NCBI GenBank assembly: GCA_020634555.1
Contig: JACKBK010000004.1
Span: 62,001-126,000 of the forward strand
Direction of reading: 5' to 3'
DNA length: 64,000 nucleotides
Source of the DNA: Caldilineae bacterium
GTDB lineage: Bacteria; Chloroflexota; Anaerolineae; JAAEKA01
The position numbers were made by a program, and so were the translations under genes. This document shows positions 7,245 to 15,759 of this stretch, in pieces. Position 1 is the stretch's first letter. Every line of letters begins with the position of its first letter. The notes under the pieces are model-generated. The model did no database searches, was not told the DNA's origin, and worked only from the letters and a program-made list of their open reading frames with translations.

Positions 7245-8420
7245 GTGAGTATGCACACAGCCGCGGCCCGCATCGGCATCAATGCCCAGCTTCTGTCTGG
7301 CGCCAACAGCTATCGCAGCGCCGGTGTCAGCGGCTACATCCGCCAGCTATTATTACACCTGCCCGCCGCAGCACCCGATCTTGACCTGACCGCCTTTTCA
7401 CCAGCCGGCAGCGTGGCCGATTTTTCCGGGATCGCGCTGGAACACAGCCGCCTGCAAACCGGCCGGCCCGCCCAGCGCATCCTTTGGGAGCAAGCGCTCC
7501 TGCCGCTGTCGGTACGGCGTCGCAGTCTCGACCTGCTGCACGGCGCGGTCAATGTGACGCCGCTGTTCGGCCTGTGCCCGACGGTGGTGACCATCCACGA
7601 CCTCAGCTTTATGCGCTATCCCCAGGCTTTTCCCGCGATGCAACGAACGTACCTGCGCAGCCAGGTGCGTCGTTCGGCGCGCCGCGCCCGCCATGTGATC
7701 GCGGTGTCGCGGGCCACCAGGGACGATATCGTCGCGCTGTTCGGCGTGCCGCCGCAACGCATCGCGGTGGTCTACAACGGCGTGGATGACGTGTTCAAGC
7801 CCGCCGAGCCGGATCTGGTCGAGGCGTTTCGCCGCGAGCGGGAATTGCCGCCGCGGTTCGTTCTGCACCTGGGCACGCTGGAGCCGCGCAAGAACCTGGT
7901 GCGGCTGGTGCAAGCTTTCGCACAGGCTCGGCAGCGCCTTCCCGGTTCCGATGACTTGAAGCTGGTGCTGGCAGGCGGCAAGGGCTGGGATTACGACGAC
8001 ATCTTCGCGGCCGTCGAGCGGGAGAGACTGCAAGAACAGGTAATTTTCCCTGGTTACATCGCTGACGCTGACCTGCCATGGCTTTACCGGGCCGCGACGG
8101 TGTTCGCCTACCCGTCCTTGCTGGAAGGGTTCGGGCTGCCGGTGCTGGAGGCCATGGCCTGCGGGACGCCGGTGATCACATCATCGGTCTCGTCGCTGCC
8201 GGAGGTGGCCGGCGACGCGGCGCTGCTGATTGATCCGGCGTCGGTGGACGCGCTGGCCGGCACGCTGGTGCGCGTGTTGAGCGACGCTGCGCTGGCCAGC
8301 GAGATGCGCGCCAAGGGGCTGCTGCAGGCCGGCCGCTTTTCCTGGCAGCGCACCGCGTCCCAGACCGCTGACGTCTACCGGGCGGCGCTGGGGATGGCGG
8401 CAAACCGGAGGGCGGCATGA
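7245..8420 (+). CDS. GT4 family glycosyltransferase
   Basis: The 391-residue GT-B enzyme shows GVSGYIRQLLLHLP near the N-terminus, the donor-domain entry VLHLGTLEPRKNLVRLVQAF about residues 206-225, and the C-terminal EGFGLPVLEAMACGTPVITS with both catalytic-motif glutamates. It belongs to the mannosyl/rhamnosyl-transferase branch of GT4. The start is either the GTG at 7245 or the ATG two codons later. Because a TATAAT box lies just upstream, I prefer the GTG as a leaderless start. The gene overlaps the downstream sugar-phosphate transferase by 4 bp (ATGA), so the pair is coupled and probably acts in building a lipid-linked glycan. Confidence 0.9.
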   Translation: MSMHTAAARIGINAQLLSGANSYRSAGVSGYIRQLLLHLPAAAPDLDLTAFSPAGSVADFSGIALEHSRLQTGRPAQRILWEQALLPLSVRRRSLDLLHGAVNVTPLFGLCPTVVTIHDLSFMRYPQAFPAMQRTYLRSQVRRSARRARHVIAVSRATRDDIVALFGVPPQRIAVVYNGVDDVFKPAEPDLVEAFRRERELPPRFVLHLGTLEPRKNLVRLVQAFAQARQRLPGSDDLKLVLAGGKGWDYDDIFAAVERERLQEQVIFPGYIADADLPWLYRAATVFAYPSLLEGFGLPVLEAMACGTPVITSSVSSLPEVAGDAALLIDPASVDALAGTLVRVLSDAALASEMRAKGLLQAGRFSWQRTASQTADVYRAALGMAANRRAA

Positions 8421-9847
8421 GCAGCGAGCGGCTGTTGAAGATTGTCACGGTCGTCACGGTTCTGACGGACATCGTGTTGATCTTTGCCGCGTTCGGCATT
8501 GCCTATGTGATCCGCTACCAGCTTCAGTGGTTCCGCGATGTCGATCCGGCTTACTTCACCACGTTTCTGCCCTACTTGCCCATGGCGGCTCTTCAGTCGG
8601 CGCTGACGTTGATCGCCTTTGCGCTGGAAGGGGTGTTCCGGCCCAAGCGGGGCGCGAGCCTGGCCGACGAAGTCTACGGTGTGATCAACGGCGTTACCAC
8701 CGGCTTTGTGGTTGAGGTGTTCATCCTTTTCTTCTGGCGCCCGCTGGTTTACTCGCGGCTGATCTTCGTCTACGCGACCGCCCTGATCATGCTGTTCATC
8801 ATTCTGGCGCGGGTGGTGCGGCGCAGCGTGCTGAGCTATCTGCGCAGCCGCGGTATGGGGCTGGACCGGGTGTTGATCGTAGGCGCCGAAAACATCGGGC
8901 TGACGGTGATGCGCAACCTGATCGCCCAACCGGAGCTGGGTTTCGAGGTCGTGGGCTTTGTGGACGACAACCCGGCGCGCGGCCAGACCGATATCGGCCG
9001 CTTCAAGGCGCTGGGCGGTTCCGATCGACTGCCCCAGCTTTTGGGGGAGGAGGCCATCGACGAGGTTATCGTCGCCTTGCCGTGGAACGAGCGGCGCAAG
9101 ATCCTCAACATCGTCAATCTGTGCGTGCGCAGCAACGTCCGGCCGCGGGTGGTGCCCGACCTCTTCCAGATCAGCCTGAGCATGGTGGATATGCGCAACA
9201 TGGCGGGAATTCCCATGCTTTCGCTGCACGAGCCGACGCTCAGTCCGTGGGCGAGGGCTTTCAAGCGTTTCATCGATGTGTTCGGCGCGGGCATCGGCCT
9301 GATCCTTCTGTCACCCTTCCTGTTGATCATCGCGCTGGCGATCCGGCTGGACAGCCGCGGCCCGGCGCTGTTTCGCCAGTATCGGGTCGGCCGCTATGGC
9401 AAGCAGTTCCAGGTCGTCAAGTTCCGCTCCATGGTGCGTGACGCTGAGGCGCTGAAAGGCGAGGTCAGCCATCTCAACGAGGCTCAGGGCGCAATGTTCA
9501 AGATCCGTGAGGACCCGCGGGTGACGCGCACGGGCCGGTTCCTGCGCCGCACCAGTCTGGATGAGCTGCCGCAGCTTTGGAATGTGTTGCGCGGCGACAT
9601 GAGTCTGGTGGGGCCACGGCCGGCGTTGCCGGAGGAGGTGGCCGAGTACGCGGAATGGCATCGCCAGCGGCTGGCCACCGCGCCCGGCATGACCGGTCTG
9701 TGGCAGGTCAGCGGCCGCAGCGAGCTGCCCTTCGACGAGATGGTGCTGCTGGACATCTACTACATCGAGAACTGGACGCCGTTTACCGACCTCAGTATTC
9801 TGCTGCGCACCGTGCCGCGTGTGTTGAGCGGCAGCGGGGCGTATTGA
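8417..9847 (+). CDS. Polyprenyl-phosphate sugar-1-phosphate transferase (WbaP/WcaJ type)
   Basis: This inner-membrane enzyme starts exopolysaccharide or O-antigen units by moving a sugar-1-phosphate from a nucleotide sugar to undecaprenyl phosphate. The 476-residue protein has four N-terminal membrane helices, a Rossmann-like domain (VLIVGAENIGLTVMRNL, about residues 152-168) and the C-terminal catalytic domain from about residue 275: FKRFIDVFGAGIGLILLSP, then VGRYGKQFQVVKFRSM, then RRTSLDELPQLWNVLRGDMS and LVGPRPALPEEV. That order is the full polyisoprenyl glycosylphosphotransferase layout. It fixes the function of the surrounding GT genes as surface-polysaccharide assembly. Confidence 0.93.
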   Translation: MSSERLLKIVTVVTVLTDIVLIFAAFGIAYVIRYQLQWFRDVDPAYFTTFLPYLPMAALQSALTLIAFALEGVFRPKRGASLADEVYGVINGVTTGFVVEVFILFFWRPLVYSRLIFVYATALIMLFIILARVVRRSVLSYLRSRGMGLDRVLIVGAENIGLTVMRNLIAQPELGFEVVGFVDDNPARGQTDIGRFKALGGSDRLPQLLGEEAIDEVIVALPWNERRKILNIVNLCVRSNVRPRVVPDLFQISLSMVDMRNMAGIPMLSLHEPTLSPWARAFKRFIDVFGAGIGLILLSPFLLIIALAIRLDSRGPALFRQYRVGRYGKQFQVVKFRSMVRDAEALKGEVSHLNEAQGAMFKIREDPRVTRTGRFLRRTSLDELPQLWNVLRGDMSLVGPRPALPEEVAEYAEWHRQRLATAPGMTGLWQVSGRSELPFDEMVLLDIYYIENWTPFTDLSILLRTVPRVLSGSGAY

Positions 9848-9867
9848 TCCCTGGCCATGTGCGATTC

Positions 9868-9996
9868 TTCGTCTCCTACTCTTACTCCTCCTCTTCCTCG
9901 TACACTTCTGTTCCTTCCGAGGATGAATTCAAATGATTACCTTCGAGTAGGAGTAGGAGGACGAGTAGGAGTAGGAGTAGGAGGACGAGCAGGTGT
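9868..9996. repeat. GAGTAGGAGTAGGA microsatellite arranged as a hairpin
   Basis: A pyrimidine-rich stretch (CTCCTACTCTTACTCCTCC, 9872-9890) is followed by purine-rich units of GAGTAGGA/GGACGAG (9945-9993) on the same strand, so a transcript could fold into a long imperfect hairpin. It fills the 167-bp gap between two glycan genes. A second copy of the same repeat type lies at 12296-12372. Confidence 0.75.
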
Positions 9997-10014
9997 AGGT
10001 GGGGGGGAGCAACG

Positions 10015-11442
10015 GTGAGGCACTGGAGGTTGGCGGCGCTGATGGCGGTCGGACTGGTGCTGCGGCTGGTGCTGATGCCGCTGCCCGATCCGTTCGACGC
10101 CGACCTGACCACGTTTTGGTTGCCCTGGATGAACTTTGCCGGGCAGCACGGACTGGCCCAGCTTTACCTGCATGGCGAGCCGCTGGTCAACTATCCGCCT
10201 TTTTACCTGGCGCTGCTTTCCAACCTTGGCAAGCTCTATGGGCTGCTGGTGCCAGGTTTCGACTACACGCCGCTACAGAGTGTTCTGATCAAGCTACCGG
10301 CGGTGATTGCCGATCTGGCGCTGGGTGCGATGCTCTACTTTGCGGCGTTGCGCATCACCTCCGACAAAACGGCAAACCCTCCGGGGCCATCGGCAGACGA
10401 GCCGGGCAGCAGACTCGGGACGAAACCCGCAGGGTCTTCCGCTGCTCTGCTGGCAGCCGGCCTGTGGCTGCTGAATCCCGCGGCTTTCTATGTCAGCGCG
10501 TATTGGGCGCAGGTCGATGCCATCCATACCATGTGGATGATGGCGGCGCTGCTGGCCGCGCTGGGACGGCGCTGGGGCTGGAGCGGCCTGCTGGTCGGCC
10601 TTGCTCTGCTGACGAAGCTGCAGGCTGCGATCATCCTGCCGCTGCTGTTGTTTCTGGCCTGGTGGCAAAGCTGGCGCGCGGTGGGTCGCTGGACTGCAGC
10701 GCTGGCAGGCATGTTGCTCGCCGGCTTGCTGACGCCCGCGATCACGGGCGCGCTGCGACCCGTGCTCTTTGCCTACACTGGCTCGGTCGGTTTCTACCCG
10801 GCGCTCAGCCTCAACGCCTACAACCCGTGGTTCGTGTTGCAGTTTATCAGCACGGAGGTCATGGGCAGCACGCTGCGAGACACCGCGCGGGTGATGGGTC
10901 CCATCACCCTGCGCTGGGTTGGTCTGGCCGTGCTGGCTGGGTACACGCTCGTTGTTCTGTGGACGCTGCTCCGGCGCTGGCAGCCGCGAAGTGTGGATCG
11001 GCTTCGTTGGCCGTCGGCCAGCCAGAGACTCGATGCGTTCTTCGCGGCCGGCATGCTGGTGTTCGGTTTTTTCATGCTGGCGACGGAGATGCACGAACGT
11101 TACGTCCTGCCAGCGCTGGCATTCCTGGCGTTGCCGGTGGCGCTATACCCCCGGCGGTACCTGTTGCCCTATTTGCTACTGGTAGGGGCAATTTTGCTCA
11201 ACTTATTGCGGGTGCTGCCCTTTGCACCCATCGCGTTTTACGCCTTCGAGCGGATACCCGGCGACCGCGTGCTGATTGCACTGGCGAACACGGCGCTCTT
11301 TGTCTGGTGGACGTTGCTATATCTGCGGGCTGCGGACGTCTCGCGGAGACTTCCGAAGTCGCCGGCTGGCAGCAGCAACCAGATGGAAAGTGTTGTGACA
11401 ACCCCGGTGGCGCGACCCGGCGACTTCGGAAGTGTTGATTAG
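10015..11442 (+). CDS. Polytopic membrane glycosyltransferase (GT-C, mannosyltransferase-like)
   Basis: The start is a GTG at 10015 after GGGAG. The 475-residue protein has about ten hydrophobic segments and the GT-C layout of a large first loop with acidic residues (DPFDADLTTFWLPW, about residues 25-38) and NYPPFYLALL shortly after. These features are shared with polyprenol-phosphate-sugar-dependent transferases of the GT87/GT39 type, which act on the outer face of the membrane. Donor and acceptor are unknown. The overlapping alternative frame on the same strand is Ala/Gly-rich and not membrane-like, so I reject it. The last 30 residues are encoded by an inverted repeat and look like a grafted tail. 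Confidence 0.82.
   Translation: MRHWRLAALMAVGLVLRLVLMPLPDPFDADLTTFWLPWMNFAGQHGLAQLYLHGEPLVNYPPFYLALLSNLGKLYGLLVPGFDYTPLQSVLIKLPAVIADLALGAMLYFAALRITSDKTANPPGPSADEPGSRLGTKPAGSSAALLAAGLWLLNPAAFYVSAYWAQVDAIHTMWMMAALLAALGRRWGWSGLLVGLALLTKLQAAIILPLLLFLAWWQSWRAVGRWTAALAGMLLAGLLTPAITGALRPVLFAYTGSVGFYPALSLNAYNPWFVLQFISTEVMGSTLRDTARVMGPITLRWVGLAVLAGYTLVVLWTLLRRWQPRSVDRLRWPSASQRLDAFFAAGMLVFGFFMLATEMHERYVLPALAFLALPVALYPRRYLLPYLLLVGAILLNLLRVLPFAPIAFYAFERIPGDRVLIALANTALFVWWTLLYLRAADVSRRLPKSPAGSSNQMESVVTTPVARPGDFGSVD
11349..11433. repeat. Inverted repeat inside the 3' end of the GT-C gene
   Basis: Perfect 16-bp arms at 11349-11364 and 11418-11433 flank a 53-bp loop. Each arm contains a smaller palindrome (ACTTCCGAAGT or its equivalent). 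The structure encodes the last residues of the gene at 10015. Confidence 0.65.
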
Positions 11443-11460
11443 CTGAAAAGGAAGAAAATA

Positions 11461-12294
11461 ATGGATTGGCAACACTATCTTACGGACTACAATGAGGGCC
11501 TGGGCCTCGTCTATGAGCGGTTCGTGCTCAACGATTTCCTGCTGCGTTTGCAGGCCGAGCACGGCATCGAGACGGTGCTGGAGGCGCCGCTTTACGGCAT
11601 GGCGGGCGTCAGCGGCATCAACAGCGTGGCGCTGGCCGAGACCGGATGCGAGGTGACGCTGGCCGACGACAACGCCGTGCGGCTGGCTGGCGTGCAGCGC
11701 ATTTGGAACGAACTGCAACTGCCAGTCAGCCTGGTGCATGTGCGCGACTGGAGCGCGCTCCCCTTCGAGGACCAGACCTTTGATCTGGCATGGGAGTGGG
11801 CCGGGCTGTGGTATCTGCCCGACGCGCAGGCGTTGATCGAGGAGTTGGTGCGCGTCAGCCGCGACCTTGTCTTCGTCGCCATGCCCAACCGCTGGCAGGT
11901 TGGCTATCTGATGCGCAAGTACCTGCTGGAGCCGGAGTTCTTCGACCAGATCGGCGCGCGCGAGGCGTGGGTCAACATGAACATGATCAAGCGGCTGTTG
12001 GGCTGGCTGGATGTGGAGATCATCGAGGAGGGCGTGCTGGACGTGCCGCCCTGGCCCGACACGGTGATGCCGGCCGGCCAGGTGCTGGAGAAGCTGGGCG
12101 TTCGTTCCGAGCGGATGCAGGATCAGTTCTCCGGCGACGACTGGGAATGGTCCACCATGGCCTATTATCTGGGCGAACAGCCCGACCTGCGCCAGCGGGT
12201 GATGCGCTACGCCTGGCTGGACCACGCGCCGCTGCCCTGGCAGATCAAGAGCGTCTGGGCGCATCATCGATACGTCGTCGGCCGCAAACGCTAA
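11461..12294 (+). CDS. SAM-dependent methyltransferase-like protein
   Basis: The start is an ATG after AAAAGGAAG; the product has 277 residues. A class I methyltransferase core is suggested by TVLEAPLYGMAGVSGINS (about residues 39-56), where motif I is degenerate, then CEVTLADDNAVRL (acidic end of strand 2), LPFEDQTFDLAWEWAGLWYL (motif with the Asp-Leu post-II region) and a strand-5-like LVFVAMPNR. Motif I lacks the usual GxGxG, so binding of S-adenosylmethionine is likely but not certain. It follows the GT-C gene by 18 bp and probably modifies the same glycan or its lipid carrier. Confidence 0.7.
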   Translation: MDWQHYLTDYNEGLGLVYERFVLNDFLLRLQAEHGIETVLEAPLYGMAGVSGINSVALAETGCEVTLADDNAVRLAGVQRIWNELQLPVSLVHVRDWSALPFEDQTFDLAWEWAGLWYLPDAQALIEELVRVSRDLVFVAMPNRWQVGYLMRKYLLEPEFFDQIGAREAWVNMNMIKRLLGWLDVEIIEEGVLDVPPWPDTVMPAGQVLEKLGVRSERMQDQFSGDDWEWSTMAYYLGEQPDLRQRVMRYAWLDHAPLPWQIKSVWAHHRYVVGRKR

Positions 12295-12295
12295 T

Positions 12296-12372
12296 CTCCT
12301 CCTACTCCTACTTAAAAGCCTCCCTTTCCAGACGAGTACGAGTAGGAGTAAGAGGATGAGTAGGAGCCAGAG
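12296..12372. repeat. Second GAGTAGGAGTA-type repeat hairpin
   Basis: CTCCTCCTACTCCTACTT (12297-12314) is complementary to the downstream run of GAGTACGAGTAGGAGTAAG and GATGAGTAGGAG (12335-12367). It sits between convergent genes and could serve as a terminator for both. The same sequence type occurs at 9868-9996. Confidence 0.7.
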
Positions 12373-12387
12373 CCGGAGCCGGAGAAG

Positions 12388-13083
12388 CTAGCGCGCTGGG
12401 TTGGCGTCGCGGGCGGAGAAGGCGATGAGGATCTGGCCGATCCAGTAGGTGACGATCACGGTCACGCCGCCGAGATCGACCGGCGTGTCGAACATCCGCA
12501 GCGAGAGGATCGTGTCGCTGGCCGTGAAGAAGAGCGCACCCGCCAGCCCTGCCCACGCCGACGCGCGCATGATCTCTGCCACGCCCAGGCGGGCCGACGC
12601 CCGCCACAGCATGGTGCAGATCACCAGCATGTAGACCAGCACCGGAATCGCCATCGCGCCCAGATTGCCGGCCGCGGTCAGGTAGGCGTACACCAGGACG
12701 CCGTAGCCGTAGGCCAGCACCGCGCCCAGCGGAAAGAGACGCCGGCTGTCCCGCGTGAAGGCGACGATGTAGGCCACATGGCCCAACAGGAAGGCGATCA
12801 GCCCGAAGAGGAACGTCGCGTCGGATGCCTCCAGCAGGATGTCGCCCAGCGCGCACAGCAGCAGCCCGGCCGCGATGGCGCCCTGGTAACGACCGCGACG
12901 CGGCAGCCAGCTCACCCACAGCGCCAGACAAAGCACCGGAATCGGCTTGGCCACCATACGCAGCCAATAGTTGTCGCCGGCTATGCGTCCGGCAACGATG
13001 TATGCCAGCGCCGCGACAACGCCGATGGCAATGAGAACGATCGTGCGTGTGGAGGTACGACGAGAGTTTGCGATTGTGGCCAT
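12388..13083 (-). CDS. YhhN/TMEM86-family membrane protein, probable lysoplasmalogenase
   Basis: The 231-residue protein has about eight transmembrane segments. It carries the YhhN family signs LRMVAKPIPVLCLAL (about residues 36-50), the conserved 'LLLCALGDILLE' with the key Asp and 'FLFGLIAFLLGHVAYIVAF' near the middle, plus a late 'GALFFTASDTILSLRMF'. Characterised members cleave the vinyl-ether bond of lysoplasmalogen; others are uncharacterised. The start has AAAAGGAG upstream. It is convergent with the methyltransferase and divergent from the DNA glycosylase, so it is its own transcription unit. Confidence 0.88.
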   Translation of the reverse strand: MATIANSRRTSTRTIVLIAIGVVAALAYIVAGRIAGDNYWLRMVAKPIPVLCLALWVSWLPRRGRYQGAIAAGLLLCALGDILLEASDATFLFGLIAFLLGHVAYIVAFTRDSRRLFPLGAVLAYGYGVLVYAYLTAAGNLGAMAIPVLVYMLVICTMLWRASARLGVAEIMRASAWAGLAGALFFTASDTILSLRMFDTPVDLGGVTVIVTYWIGQILIAFSARDANPAR

Positions 13084-13220
13084 CGGTGAGGCTCCTTTTC
13101 CTGGTCAACTTGGTGCAGTTGCCAACAGTGTACGACATCCAGAGAAATCTCGCCATGAGCGCCGTCATATCTGGCGATGAAAATCCATAACAGATCGCGT
13201 ACAACCCAGGAGCTTTACCC

Positions 13221-14102
13221 ATGCGTATCGAACTGGCTGCGCGGCAGCCGTTTTCCTTGCAGCAGGTGATACGTTCCCACGGCTGGCCACAGTTGCTGCC
13301 GTTTCACTGGGAACGAGAGAGCGACGCTCTTCTGCGTGTCGAGCGGCTGACTACGGGCACAGTGGTTGTGCTGAACTTCCATCCGATGGAGAACGGTCTC
13401 GCGGTCGAGGTCAGCGATGAGTTGACGGACGCCGAGCGCGCCGAGTTGGAGACGACCCTGGACTGGATGTTTGGCCTGGACATGGACTTCGGTCCGTTCT
13501 ACGAGATGGCCAGGGGCGAGCCCAAGCTGGCCGGCGTCGAGGCCAACGCGCGCGGGCGCGTGCTGCGCAGCGCCACGCTCTGGGAAGACACGATCAAGAC
13601 GATTCTGACCACCAACACTGCCTGGAGCGGCACGATCCGCATGAACGCCGCGCTGGTGGCGCAGTTCGGCGACCCATTGCCCGCCGCGCCGGCCATGCAA
13701 GCCTTCCCGACGCCGGCCTCCGTGGCTGCATCCGATCCCGACACGTTGCGCAACACCACAAAGCTGGGCTACCGGGCGCCCTATGTCCACGAGCTGGCCG
13801 ACGCGGTCGCGGCCGGCCGGCTGGACCTGGAAAGGCTCAAAGACCCGGCGATGCCGACAGCGGAGGTACGCAAGCGGCTGCTGGCGATCAAAGGCGTCGG
13901 TGGCTACGCAGCCGCCAACCTCCTGATGATCCTGGGGCGCTACGACTTTATTCCCATCGACTCGTGGGCCATGAACCAGGTGTCACAGGAATGGTACGGC
14001 GGCCAGCCAGTCGGCCCAAAGGAGGTCGAGGCGGCTTTCGAGCGCTGGGAAGAGTGGAAAGGGCTGGTGTATTGGTGGTGGGATTGGGACCAGTCTGGCT
14101 AA
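13221..14102 (+). CDS. HhH-GPD DNA glycosylase (AlkA/OGG-like)
   Basis: This 293-residue protein belongs to the base-excision repair glycosylases. WEDTIKTILTTNTAWSGTIR (about residues 122-141) matches the first conserved helix pair, and RLLAIKGVGGYAAANLLMIL (about residues 219-238) is the helix-hairpin-helix. The catalytic Asp lies in 'FIPIDSWAMNQVS' about residue 246. The position in the HhH where OGG1/Nth enzymes have lysine is not lysine here, so a monofunctional AlkA-type enzyme is more likely. The N-terminal part (residues 1-110) resembles the AlkA N-terminal domain. AGGAG precedes the ATG. Confidence 0.9.
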   Translation: MRIELAARQPFSLQQVIRSHGWPQLLPFHWERESDALLRVERLTTGTVVVLNFHPMENGLAVEVSDELTDAERAELETTLDWMFGLDMDFGPFYEMARGEPKLAGVEANARGRVLRSATLWEDTIKTILTTNTAWSGTIRMNAALVAQFGDPLPAAPAMQAFPTPASVAASDPDTLRNTTKLGYRAPYVHELADAVAAGRLDLERLKDPAMPTAEVRKRLLAIKGVGGYAAANLLMILGRYDFIPIDSWAMNQVSQEWYGGQPVGPKEVEAAFERWEEWKGLVYWWWDWDQSG

Positions 14103-14123
14103 AGTCAACGAGGTGGAATCGCT

Positions 14124-14900
14124 GTGACCAACATACGCATCAAACCGACCATAGTCACCGTTATTGCAGTCTTGCTGGCGGCAACGCTGATCGGCTGCAC
14201 GCCGCCGGTGGCCGATCAGACATCGGCGGCGCCTGGCAACACACAGGCCGCTGCTCCAACTACTCCGCCTGCGATGCCAACTCCCACGGCGACGCTGCGT
14301 CCTGCGACGCCCACACCTTCGGTCGCGCCCGCTGCAACGCCTTCCCCGACTTCTCCACCACCCACCGCGCCGATGACGACCAGCGACTATCCCTGCGACC
14401 TGACGCGCTGGATCGCGCCGACTCCGCCACCGGTCAGCTACAGCTTTGGCGAGCTGGACCCGGCCACCGGGCTGCACGTTACCGGCAACGCGCGCGAGAT
14501 CGATCCGGTGACATGGCGCCTGGAGATCACCGGATCTGTCGACTCGCCGCTGATGCTGGCGCTGGACCAGATCCGCTGCATGCCGCGGCAGGAGCAGCAC
14601 TGCACGCTGGTTTGCCCTGAAACCTTCGAAGACACGACCACGTGGGCCGGTCCGCGGTTGTGGGATGTGCTGTCGCTGGCCGGGCTGCCGGACGAGGTAT
14701 CCAGCATCCGGCTGATTGGCGCGGACGGCTACGGCGCGTGGATTCCGGTCTCCGTCGCACAGGCTGAGGACAGCCTGTTGGCGTATGAGTGGCAGGGCGA
14801 ACCGCTGCCGATTCTGCACGGATTCCCGCTGCGCGGCGTGTTCCCCGAGTCGCCAGGCTACACGTGGGTCAAGTGGCTGGTGCGCATCGAGATCCAATAG
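14124..14900 (+). CDS. Lipoprotein with molybdopterin-binding (sulfite-oxidase fold) domain
   Basis: The start is a GTG at 14124 after AGGTGG. The N-terminus is a lipoprotein signal ending in LIGC (lipobox Cys about residue 28), followed by a Thr/Pro linker to about residue 85. The rest is an Oxidored_molyb domain: VTWRLEITGSVDSPLMLALD, then 'EQHCTLVCPE' with the Cys expected to ligate molybdenum, WAGPRLWDVLSLAG, GADGYGAWIPV and GFPLRGVFPESPGYTWVKWL. Cytochrome or membrane partners are not encoded nearby, and the usual MsrQ-like partner is absent. The extracytoplasmic substrate is unknown. It may also be a cofactor-less fold relative. Confidence 0.8.
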   Translation: MTNIRIKPTIVTVIAVLLAATLIGCTPPVADQTSAAPGNTQAAAPTTPPAMPTPTATLRPATPTPSVAPAATPSPTSPPPTAPMTTSDYPCDLTRWIAPTPPPVSYSFGELDPATGLHVTGNAREIDPVTWRLEITGSVDSPLMLALDQIRCMPRQEQHCTLVCPETFEDTTTWAGPRLWDVLSLAGLPDEVSSIRLIGADGYGAWIPVSVAQAEDSLLAYEWQGEPLPILHGFPLRGVFPESPGYTWVKWLVRIEIQ

Positions 14901-14925
14901 CGCGGTCGATGCAGTCGATCCTGGT

Positions 14926-14955
14926 TTGACAGAGGCGGCGGGGGCGTGCTAAGGT
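14926..14955 (+). promoter_or_regulatory. Putative promoter of the two-component operon
   Basis: A perfect TTGACA (14926-14931) lies 18 bp ahead of TAAGGT (14950-14955). The leader to the response-regulator ATG would be about 90 nt. Confidence 0.4.
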
Positions 14956-15051
14956 AGCGCGGCGATTGAGGCCAATATCGTGAGGAATGTTCCGGCAGCA
15001 CGCTGTTCTGCCGTATATGAAGGCGTGAAGAGCAAAGGAAGCTGATCAGGC

Positions 15052-15759
15052 ATGAACGACAAAGTACTGGTGATTGAGGACGAACCCACGCTTCTCGAGA
15101 CGCTAACCTATAACTTGAAACGCCAGGGCTACGACGTGATAGCTGTGGCCGATGGCAAGGCCGGCATCGAGGCTGCCCGCACGGAACTCCCCGACCTGCT
15201 GATTCTGGACTTGATGCTGCCCGGAGTCGATGGAATCGAGGTGTGTCGTGTGCTGCGCCAGGAAATGACGATTCCGATCCTGATGCTGACGGCCAAGGCA
15301 GACGAGATCGACAAGATCGTCGGATTGGAGGTGGGCGCGGACGACTACATGACCAAGCCGTTCAGCATGCGCGAGCTGATGGCGCGTGTCAAGGCGATGC
15401 TGCGACGGGAGCGCCTGATCCGCGAGGAACTGGCCGCGCAGGACGTCCCTACTCCCAATCAACGATATACCTTCGGCAATCTAGTCATCGACGAAGCCCG
15501 CCACGAAGTTCGCATCAACGGCTCACCTTTGCGCCTCAAGCCAAAGGAATACGAACTGCTGCACTTCCTGGCGCGCCAGCAAGGCATTGTTGTATCGCGC
15601 GATTTGATCCTGGAGCGCGTCTGGGGCTGGGATTTCGACGGCGGCAGCCGAACCGTAGACGTCCACATCCGATGGTTGCGGGAGAAGGTCGAGTTGGACC
15701 CCAGCAATCCTATACGTATCGTGACGGTGCGGGGAATAGGCTATCGGTTTGAGGGGTAA
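15052..15759 (+). CDS. OmpR/PhoB-family response regulator
   Basis: The 235-residue protein has a receiver domain (residues 3-118) with the acidic pair ED at 9-10, the phospho-acceptor Asp53 in LILDLMLPGVDG, the switch Thr in LMLTAKA and Lys in DDYMTKPF. A winged-helix DNA-binding domain follows (about residues 135-233), containing LRLKPKEYELLHFLARQQG and SRTVDVHIRWLREKVE. This is the PhoB/PhoP layout; such proteins bind direct repeats spaced 11 bp. The stop overlaps the kinase start. It is the best local candidate for the GTTAAC-type operators in this window, which is inference from domain type and proximity. Confidence 0.95.
   Translation: MNDKVLVIEDEPTLLETLTYNLKRQGYDVIAVADGKAGIEAARTELPDLLILDLMLPGVDGIEVCRVLRQEMTIPILMLTAKADEIDKIVGLEVGADDYMTKPFSMRELMARVKAMLRRERLIREELAAQDVPTPNQRYTFGNLVIDEARHEVRINGSPLRLKPKEYELLHFLARQQGIVVSRDLILERVWGWDFDGGSRTVDVHIRWLREKVELDPSNPIRIVTVRGIGYRFEG

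Noticed and set aside
9882..10173. Minus-strand frames made of LLLLL or TPTRPP repeats
   Set aside because: They are translations of the GAGTAGGA microsatellite.
9999..11438. Plus-strand frame of 479 codons overlapping the GT-C gene in another frame
   Set aside because: The product is Gly/Ala/Arg-rich and soluble, without motifs. The frame at 10015 gives a regular multi-helix membrane protein.
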